This document shows positions 56,176 through 64,000 of a stretch of DNA of 64,000 bases, piece by piece. The notes below the pieces were generated by a model, which was not told where the DNA came from, did not search any database, and saw only the letters and a program-made list of their open reading frames with translations. Source of the stretch: Apoda limacodes (taxonomy: Eukaryota; Arthropoda; Insecta; Lepidoptera; Limacodidae). Location: assembly GCA_946406115.1 (NCBI GenBank), contig OX291546.1, positions 8,363,019-8,427,018 of the forward strand. The letters run 5' to 3'. Within the stretch, counting starts at the first letter, position 1. Each line of letters starts with the position of its first letter. Position numbers and translations under genes: made by a program.

Positions 56176-59100
56176 ATGAAGAAAGTTCGTTTCGAAACAA
56201 ATTTTACCCCCTTGAGAATGAATGATTCTGAATGCCACTCTCCTCGACCTTTTACTGAAAAGAAAATAGATACGAAAACACCCGATATATATTATGATTA
56301 TCCGAAAATTTTACATGTCCAAAGTAATCCTGTTCAAATTTACGACAGTAGTAACAGTTCTCCATACCCTGTTGCTAACCGAACCTCTCTTCTATCTTCT
56401 AATGACTCTAGGTCCAAATGGATACCATCTACAGATTTGGAAATAAGTATGCTTGACGGTACTCATATTGCACCTGTAAAGACTGTTCATTCGAAAACTG
56501 ATACAGTTCTTCAATCTGAGATATCAAAAACTTTTTCAAGACAAATGCTATCTTCTGTAGAAAATAAAATGCCAAATATGAACAGAGATGATAGTTTCTT
56601 TATAAGACGGGACAATTTAGGTAAATCAACTTTGCAGGATGTAAATTCTATCAGTAAAAGAATTAACAGGCTAATTATTGATAAAGAAAATAGTCCTTTA
56701 GCTAGGAAAGCTGAAATCATGACTAATCTCATTACAAATCCTGTCTCATACCAAAAATCTCAGTGTATAGAACCTGTTAATCTGTCAAATAATTTGATTA
56801 TTGATACTTGTAAATGCCATCATTGTTTTAAAGAAACAACTAAAGTACCCATGCCTCCAAACAGTAGTCACTTTTGCAATACAGCTCATGGCTGCTGTCA
56901 TTGCATAAAGCCGGTAACTCCTAAAAATTATTGCCATGGTATGCATGAATGCTATTATTCAAAACAAAATTTGACAACTGATGCTTATCATGATAAAACT
57001 AAAAAGGAACCATTGACTGCAGTAGATAAGAAAACCTGGGCAATAGAGAAATTTGAAAAGAGTAATCAAACTCCATGTTCTGAGATTGAAGTGCAGAATA
57101 ATGTTAAAGAGAAAAGGGAACCCACAGTTTCTGACCTTTTTAAGATTATCAAACTACAAAATGAACAGTTGCAACTACTTCAAGAGAAAGTTGATAAGTT
57201 TATTTCAGTCTCAACACCAATCATCCAAAATGTTACACTACCCGGTGTAGAAAATTATTTGACTAAGCAAGCTGCCCTTGAAACTATTGACAATAAAGTA
57301 TCTATTGGGGTAATGACAAGCTTTGAAATGGTGAGAACTTCTACAATTATAAACAAGGAGATCATAACTCAGGTGAATGACAATCAGGTGCAATGTAACA
57401 GGTCAGAAATTAGTATTAAAGAAGTTGTGACTAAGTCCCAACCAAGGAATCCAAATTTTTTAGATGGGATTAGACCTGTGTCAAAGACAGCACAGGCTGG
57501 TTTGCCGGTGTACATGGGAGAGTCCTTACACAATGAATTAAATTTAGTCCCTGAAAATGCACAATGTCATCATACAGAGTATGTGGATGATAAAACAATG
57601 AATGATATTAGTCTTTACAATGTACAAGTTGACAATGCAACAACTCCCTACATGTCACCAGAACCGAGTTTATGTTTAGATGTTCGAGATTACAGCGAGT
57701 AAGAATTTAAGTGATGTTTAACTTTGAAGTTCTTTTACTCCGGAATATTTTTACTTTGATATCATTATTTTCTTTTGCAGTTCTGACTCCAGCAGTGAAG
57801 GCCAGTCTAATGTTGGATGGACATATTACAATAAAGTTATGGTAAATGAGTATTACTTTGTTAACATATTGAACACAAAACAAAAAAGGCAGTTAGTCAT
57901 CACCATGGGGGACACCAGTGGGCCATCCTATAATGACCCATTCAAACTATTAGGTACACCCACCACCCGAAAGTGGTGTTCAATCCAATCAGTTGATTTT
58001 AATGAAGGTAAATAAATGATGGAAATGAAAATTTCCACTTGGTTCGAACAGGTTTGCTTAAAACGCCACACCGGTGGGCCAAATGGCGTTCAATGTGTTA
58101 ACCAACTTTGAGACATATTTAGAACAAAGAAACTAATTGATATAATACCTTCAGTGGCTTAGGAGTGATACTGCCTGCTGAACTGAATGTCATAAGTTCG
58201 ATCTTTGCACAAGACAAACATACATGTGATAAATGTATGTGATTCTTTTGATTGGGTGTTTACTATGTATAATATTATTTATGTATTTGCAAAATGTATG
58301 TTGTTGTTGTTGTATACACTTCATTGCATAACACATAAAACTAAAATACAAAATTACACTTTAACATATTAAGCATAGAAAAGCAATTACACAATAGGCG
58401 GACTTATCCCTATGAGGAATCACTTCCAGTCTACTTTTGAATTTTTGAAACCAGAGTGATTGATTAGGCTAAGGCGCATACAAATGGTCGAAATAATTAT
58501 AACACATAAAAGATATATATAAATATATACATACATATATAAAATATACTTACACAAATACATATAAATACATACATACATCTGATTATTTATACATACA
58601 TGTCATTATATATATACCAACAGACATAAATATATTTACAATTATTATAAGGCTTACATAATGTGAAAAATAACACTGACACAGAAAACAAAAGGATCAG
58701 AGCAAATTCCGAAATAAAAAGAAAAAAACCTACTAAATGAGACAGGTTATACTTATAGCAGATCAGTAAAGTACATTTTGCTGAGTGCGGCTTTAAAAGA
58801 ACCAAGTGATTGTAGCTTACGAATCTCAATAGGCAATAGATTCCACAGTTGGACAGCATGTACAGTGAAGGTCTTCGAGTAAGAGTGCGTTCTATGAACG
58901 GGAACTGAAAGAAATAGTGGTCTGGACATACACAAGCGTTGGCTAGAATATTCTGCAAAAACCAAAGTTTTCTTTAAAATAAATCTGAGCAGAAGGATGA
59001 AAAAGAATTTTATACAGAAGGGAAAGGGTCTAAAGATTTTGTTGAGTTGTAAATGGTAACCACTTTAATTGATTGCGGAAGTCAGATATATGATCATACT

Positions 59101-62100
59101 TACGCAGCCGGAACACATAGCGGATGCAAACATTTTGTAGACGTTCTAATTTACAGAGCAATTCCACTGTTACATCAAGAAATACGGAATTACCATAATC
59201 TAGAAGTGGCAACAGCAAGGAACGTGCCAACATAATTTTAGTGGGTATGGGTAAAAAGTTTTGCAGTCGCTTCAGTGAATGCATGGAAGCAAAGAGTTTA
59301 CGACTAAGCTCATTCACATGTGGAGCCCAGGATAATGTTTGATCCATAGTAATACCTAGATTTCGAACGGTTTTTGAATAAGCTATTACGTTATTATTAA
59401 GTTCGATGCTAGGTAGTACTACAGATTGAAGCTTAGATATAAAGTGCTGACTGCCAATTATAATGGCTTGTGATTTATTAGCATTGACCTTAAGACCATA
59501 GCATTGAGTCCGATTTATGTATTAGGTGAAGATCAGAATTAATTTTGACAATCACATCTGACAAATTCTCAAAAGGAGTTGCTGCATAAATTTGTAAGTC
59601 ATAAGCGTACAGGTGATAAGAAGAAGAAATACAGTTTGTTATACCATTGATGAAGATTGAAAAAAGAATAAGTGATAGCACTCCACCCTGTGGAACACCC
59701 ATGGTTAGAGCAGTCCAGTTAGACTGACATCCATTGAGCTTCGTGAGTTGTTGACGGTTTTTTTAATAAGAGTCAAACCAAGATAAAGATAAAGGAGAAC
59801 AATTCAACGATTTAAGAATAGCTAACAGAATGTCTAGATCCACGGAATTAAACGCACTGCTAAAATCCAATAGAACGAGAACAGTAAGTTTTTTATGTTC
59901 AATATTAAGTCTAATATCATCAGTGATCTTTAGAAGAGCTGTGGTTGTGCTGTGATCTGGACGAAAACCAGATTGAGAAGGGCTAAGTAAATTATATTTA
60001 TGAAGATATCTTACTAATAATTGATTAACATGTGTTCAAAACTTTGGAAATAATGGGAAGGATAGAGATAGGCCGGAACTGCGAAAAAGAGGAAGGATTA
60101 GATTTTTTAGGTACGGGTATTACATGCGAATATTTCCAGGAGAGCGGAAATTCTCCTGAACTTATGGAGAAATTTAAAATATGGGTTAAAAGCGGGACAA
60201 TTAAGTCAGCGATTGGTAAAATCATGTCGAGGCTCAGACAGTCATTGCCAAAAGCTTTAGTTTTAAATGATTTAATAATTTTGAGAACTTCATCATCTGA
60301 TAAGCGCGTTGTTTGGAATGGTGAGGAATTGGGACACGTTAAATTGCTGAGAGTGTTTAAGGTATTTTGTTTCAAAAGGGGATCTAGAATACAAGGAGGG
60401 TCACTGAAATGAGAGTTGAGGGTGTTGATATCCAAGTTGCCTACACTGTCAACCACCGAACTGCCAATGTCATGCCTTAACTTAACGTGAGCCTTATTTC
60501 TTCGAGTCATTAACTGCTTAATATTCTCAGTCAACCATGGTGCTGGAGAATGTTTAACTCGTATTGGTTTAAGAGGAGCATGTTTGTCATAAAAGTTTAT
60601 TAAAATACTACTAAAGGTATCCACCCTATTATTTAAATCGGTTCGAGACATAACAGCACTCCAATCTGCATCCATGACATCTTTCTGAAGCACCTGTTAA
60701 TCCATTTTCAGGAGTTGCAGGAGAACTTTATGAGATTTTCTAGGAAGTCGCATTTTAAATGATGAAAATACTAGGTTGTGGTTCGAAAAAGCAGCTGCAA
60801 TAAATTGACCGTGGTGTTCATTCTGGAAGACTGAGCTTTGCTCGTTTTTTTTCAACAATGCCATCTATTGTCAAGTAGCTTTAGTTTTGCTTAACAACAA
60901 CCATCTATTGTCAAGTAGCTTCAGTGTTGCTTAACAACGCCATCTATTGTCAAGTAGCTTTAGTGTTGCTGTGTCGGTAAAAATAATAGTATTTATACTC
61001 GCCAATACATGCCAGGAAGTTATATTTTTCAGTTTATCATTGCTTGATTGCTTGAAAACACGGATAAAACGACGTTTTCTAAATTGAAACTTAGTTAGAT
61101 CAATTTATCGCCCCTGAAATCCCCGCATACTAAGTTTCATGAAAATCGTTGGAGCCATTTCGAGATCCAGATTATATATATACAGACAGACAAGAATTGC
61201 TCGTTGAAAGGTATTAGGTCCAAAAATCGAAATCGCTAAATTTGCGTTTTCTTTACGTTTTGAGAACAGGAAACAATAATTCTTAGAGTGATGTTTGTGT
61301 GTGTTTTTTTGCCCTTCAATATTAAGAACCAATGGATGCTCTTGTGACCATATGAATCGATACGCAAAATTGGTCCAGCGGTTTGTTCGATTTGAGAGAT
61401 TTGAGCGGCAAAATCTGATTTTTTTTAAAGAAGCAATAATAATCTTCATATATATTTTTTCAAATATAAAAAAATATTCTAAAGTTGCTCGAGCGGTACT
61501 TGTTACTGACCTAATTTTTATAACACATTCTTTCAGAATCATGTAAATGGTATGTTGCAAGACACAGATATGCCATCTTCAGCTAGTGCCCTTCACAGAA
61601 AAACACGCCAATGTGTACAAATGCAAATTGACAAGACCAATGTTAGTGTAGCAAAAAGGTTTGTATTATTTTAATTCAACATCATCATCATATCAGCTCA
61701 TTGACGTCCACTGCTGGACATAGGCCTCACCTAACTTTCTCCACAGCGTGCGACTCTGTGCCGCCTGTAACCAACGGCTCCCCGCTACCTTTACAAGGTC
61801 ATCTGTCCATCTAGCGGGGGGCCGTCCCACGCTGCGCGCTCCGGTTCGTGGTCGCCACTCGAGAACCTTCTTCCCCCATCGGCCATCGGTTCTTCGAGCC
61901 ATGTGGCCTCCCATTGTCACTTCAGCTTTGCGATTCGGTGAGCTATGTCGGCGACTTTAGTTCTCCTACGGATTTCCTCATTCCTGATTCGATCACGTAG
62001 GAAAACTCCGAGCATAGCTCTTTCCATGGCCCGCCGAGCGACCTTGAGCTTTTGTATAAGGCCCATAGTTAGCGGCCACGTCTCAGTGCCATAAGTCATC

Positions 62101-63557
62101 ACTGGCAACACACACTGGTTGAGGACTTTTGTCTTCAAGCATTGGGGTATTAAGGATGAGAAAATAGTACGCAGTTTTCCGAACGCGATTAACCTCTTTC
62201 TTGAAATTGGACCTACCTAATCGAACAGTTTGTCCTAGATATACGTATTCGTCAACAACTTCGAGTGTAGAGTTCCCAACAGTTATTGGAGTGGGTGCTA
62301 CATGGCCATTCGACATGATTTTCGTCTTGTCCATGTTCATCTTGAGGCCCACTCGTTGGGAAGCTCTACTGAGGCTTTCGAGCATTGTGCTAAGGTCCTC
62401 CATCGATTCTGCCATGACCACAATATCGTCGGCAAACCGAAGGTGGGTAATGTACTCGCCATTAACATTGATGCCCGTCCCAGTCCAGAAGCTTAAAGAC
62501 ATCTTCCAACGCATTTGTGAACATTTTCGGAGATATGACACCTCCCTGTCTCACCTCTCTGCAGTTGGATCGGTTCCGAGTTCTGATCCTGGAGACGGAC
62601 TGACATGGTGGCGTTATCGTACAAGCATTTTAGCACCTCGATATACCAATGATCAATACGACATCTCTGTAGAGCCTGTAGCACTGCCCATGTTTCCACC
62701 GAATCGAAGGCTTTCTTATAGTCTACAAACGCTAAGCAAAGGGGCCAATTATACACTTTTGACTTCTGTATAATCCGCCGCAGCGTTTGTATGTGGTCTA
62801 CGGTACTTTAGCCTTTGCGGAAACCGGCTTGTTCGGGAGGCTGGAAGTCGTCGATGTCTTGATGACTCTTGATATTATTTTAATTACTTTTGTTTTAATT
62901 AAATTAAGTAAGTCTCAGGAAAATTAGTTAGATTTACATAATTCTAATTCTAGTAAACCAAATTTCTACCTTGAATTTAGGTAATTAAGTTATTTTTAAT
63001 AAATGAAATAACATTTACTTAACTAAAAGAATTTGCCATTCGTATTGATCAGGTGGTTCTATGGCTATATTGGTAGTAGTGACCGCCTGCTGATCAGAGG
63101 AGCCTGGGTTCAATCCCCATACATTTGTCTTGAGACTGGGTGTATATGTTCACAAAAAAGAATATACATATAAGTATTTGTATGTATAGTCTGGTATCAT
63201 AGTACAAACTTTGCTAAGTTGGGGATCAAATGGTGATATGTGTGGAATATTTATTATATTATTATTATTGTTCTATGTTTCTAATTTGGAAAATTTGTTA
63301 CTGTGAAAATATTTAATATCAAATATATGTTTCTGATCATTTAAGGGTAAAATTTGGTGATGATCCTTTCGGTGTTCTCCAACCGCATATTTATACTGCT
63401 TCTGATACAAGCTTGAAGATGAATCAGCTTGCAGCAAAGTATTTGAAGAATGGTGGTCGCCCAGAACTAGTGCAGCCTGCTCCTACACCTGTCGTGTCAC
63501 CTACAGATTTATCTTTAGCCACAAGAAATTATATGGAACGACATGCATTGTTGCAAG
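56176..63557 (+). CDS. Ana2: Ana2/STIL centriole duplication protein, 3' end beyond the window
   Basis: Ana2 (STIL in vertebrates) is recruited and phosphorylated by Plk4 and binds Sas-6 to start a new centriole. Exons: 56,176-57,698, 57,781-57,841, 61,537-61,658 and 63,346-63,557; phases agree and the last donor (GTATGC) points outside the window. The long first exon (about 508 codons) is Ser/Asn-rich and disordered, with a Cys/His cluster (residues 212-259). A short coiled coil follows (about 317-344, SDLFKIIKLQNEQLQLLQEK), as used for Plk4 binding in the family, then VSIGVMTSFEMV. Exons 2-3 give WTYYNKVMNHVNGMLQ, like the STAN domain that binds Sas-6. Exon 4 has KMNQLAAKYLK and SPTDLSLATRNYMERHALLQ, close to the STIL C-terminal repeats. 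The ATG at 56,176 is the first in the open frame. The 3.7-kb and 1.7-kb introns hold a LINE, an RTE and SINEs. Confidence 0.85.
58140..58290 (+). mobile_element. tRNA-derived SINE, partial
   Basis: 'cagtggcttaggagtgatac' resembles an A box and 'aagttcgatc' a B box; then a 'gggtgtttactatgtataat...tatgtatttg' body as in the copy at 63,050. It lies in an Ana2 intron, sense orientation. Confidence 0.55.
58490..60860 (-). mobile_element. LINE (CR1/Jockey-like), 5'-truncated, antisense in Ana2 intron
   Basis: Read on the minus strand: an endonuclease C-terminal scrap (about 60,850-60,700; FIAAAFSNHNLVFSSFKMRL); a linker and RT N-terminus in the 222-codon frame 60,693-60,025 (HSPAPWLTENIKQLMTRRNK, WKYSHVIPVPKKSNPSSFSQ, FRPISILPIISKVL); then, after frame breaks, GVPQGGVLSLILFSIFING, YAYDLQIYA (catalytic YADD changed to YAYD), RLQNVCIRYVFRLRKYDHI and HAVQLWNLLPIEIR. 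The 3' region has AT-microsatellite (58,490-58,620). It is inactive: the catalytic Asp pair is damaged and the frame is broken. Confidence 0.85.
60860..60978 (+). repeat. tandem repeat of about 40 bp, 3 copies
   Basis: 'ccatctattgtcaagtagct' plus 'ttagttttgcttaacaac' begins at 60,861, 60,901 and 60,940. It borders the 5' truncation point of the antisense LINE. Confidence 0.9.
60979..61536 (+). repeat. intron remainder with SINE-like tail
   Basis: 'gaaatccccgcatactaagtttcatgaaaatcgttggagccatttcgagatccag', then an at-run and 'cagacagacaagaatt', is the usual tail of a common insect repeat. The rest is unique intron up to the acceptor TTTCAG at 61,536. Confidence 0.5.
61675..62870 (-). mobile_element. 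RTE-type LINE, 5'-truncated, antisense in Ana2 intron
   Basis: On the minus strand: FVDYKKAFDSVETWAVLQAL (RT motif A) at about 62,730, then LRFADDIVVMAESMEDLSTM (catalytic FADD), VDEYVYLGQTVRLGRSNFKK, QCVLPVMTYGTETWPL, GHMARRTDGRWGKKVLEWRP and GEAYVQQWTS. It ends in a (TGATGA)n tail at 61,678-61,692. The catalytic motif is kept but frames shift at least twice. Same family as 24,350-24,955. Confidence 0.87.
63050..63275 (+). mobile_element. tRNA-derived SINE, nearly full length
   Basis: The head has A-box-like 'tggctatattggtagtag' and B-box 'gggttcaatcccca' (about 63,107-63,120). The body 'gactgggtgtatatg...gtctggtatcatagtacaaactttgctaagttggggatcaaatgg' is that of a widespread lepidopteran SINE. 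It ends in a (TTA)n tail. Sense orientation in an Ana2 intron. Confidence 0.7.
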
Positions 63558-63721
63558 GTATGCTCAATATACTGTTACCAAACTCTGAAACTAATATCTA
63601 TATCTAATATCGTCGGTAATATCTCAAAAAAAGTCACCATTGAAAGCATTGCTGAAACTTTTTTTAATTATCTGTCACTTTCGTCTTTTTTTTTTTTTGT
63701 TTTTAGGGTTCCATAGTCAAA

Positions 63722-63821
63722 CAGATCCCTTATAGTTTGACTAATGCCTTTCCATCACACAGATATTCTATCAGATCCCTTATAGTTTGACCTATGTCTT
63801 TCTATCACACTGATATTTTCT
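63722..63821 (+). repeat. tandem repeat of about 50 bp, 2 copies
   Basis: 'cagatcccttatagtttgac' plus 'taatgcctttccatcacacagatattctat' is repeated with six or seven changes, inside another 'gggttccatag' repeat that continues to about 63,900. Ana2 intron. Confidence 0.8.
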
Positions 63822-64000
63822 GAAAACTGCCCATCTGTATGTCACAGAACGATTAGGCTTAATAATTGGGGCCCCTTTGGCACCCTTCCGGTACTAAAGA
63901 CTAAAAACTATGTATATTTGATCACACGGATTATGATAGTAAATATACACTGACATCAACATCTTTACATGCATGCAACACACACAAACAACTTATAACA
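63822..64000. other. Ana2 intron, window end
   Basis: Repeat tail and unique intron sequence; no exon recognised. Confidence 0.4.

Noticed and set aside
58753..58965. Host gene on the minus strand (70 codons)
   Set aside because: It is the C-terminal end of the antisense LINE (HAVQLWNLLPIEIR motif).
63107..63120. tRNA gene (B box gggttcaatcccca)
   Set aside because: No cloverleaf with acceptor stem could be formed; the following body and (TTA)n tail are those of a SINE.
63700..63760. Further Ana2 exon after a long T-run and TTTTTAG
   Set aside because: The sequence after the AG is the 'gggttccatag' repeat and has an early stop; it does not continue the STIL family sequence.

Overview
This AT-rich window comes from an insect nuclear genome, most likely a moth or butterfly. 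Genes are intron-split with GT-AG boundaries, there are no bacterial operons, and the interspersed repeats look lepidopteran (LINE 3' tails, tRNA-derived SINE, 'gggttccgta' repeat). No source was given, so the assignment rests on gene structure and repeat types.

Four host genes are supported. (1) 3.5-12.0 kb, + strand: Atf6, the membrane-tethered bZIP transcription factor of the unfolded-protein response. Twelve exons can be followed; the 5' start exon is not found. (2) 30.8-31.5 kb, + strand: an intronless TMEM186-like mitochondrial membrane protein. (3) 36.7-39.6 kb, - strand: mitochondrial ribosomal protein L30, with the first exon not placed. (4) 56.2 kb to beyond 63.6 kb, + strand: Ana2/STIL, the centriole duplication factor, whose last exon(s) lie beyond the window. 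They are independent single-gene units, not a pathway cluster.

The rest is mostly mobile DNA. The outstanding object is 14,362-28,297. It is a giant foldback element with long, nearly identical terminal inverted repeats and a 9-bp direct flank repeat (CGGGAAATA). Its two arms of about 5.4 kb consist of about 33 units of a 331-bp satellite, in one orientation on the left and the opposite on the right. A 3-kb block of retroelement debris (BEL/Pao, CR1/Jockey-like LINE, RTE, LINE endonuclease) sits inside the right arm. The satellite unit carries the same GTTAGCGGCC core as the element ends. No transposase is visible, so it looks like a non-autonomous, MuDR/Foldback-like element.

Other mobile DNA includes a 1.9-kb palindromic element (44,806-46,721) with a paralogous empty site at 42.4 kb, and a 0.5-kb piggyBac-type MITE with TTAA flanks (40.5-41.0 kb). 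Three smaller foldback repeats lie in or near Atf6 and mRpL30. Relics of Ty1/copia, Tc1/mariner-IS630 and a THAP-domain gene or transposon are also present. At least six copies of one LINE family occur, along with three RTE pieces and one RTE copy, one LINE in the Atf6-Tmem186-mRpL30 spacers (32.6-35.4 kb), and one antisense LINE in an Ana2 intron. The stretch 46.7-50.5 kb has no gene I can recognise.
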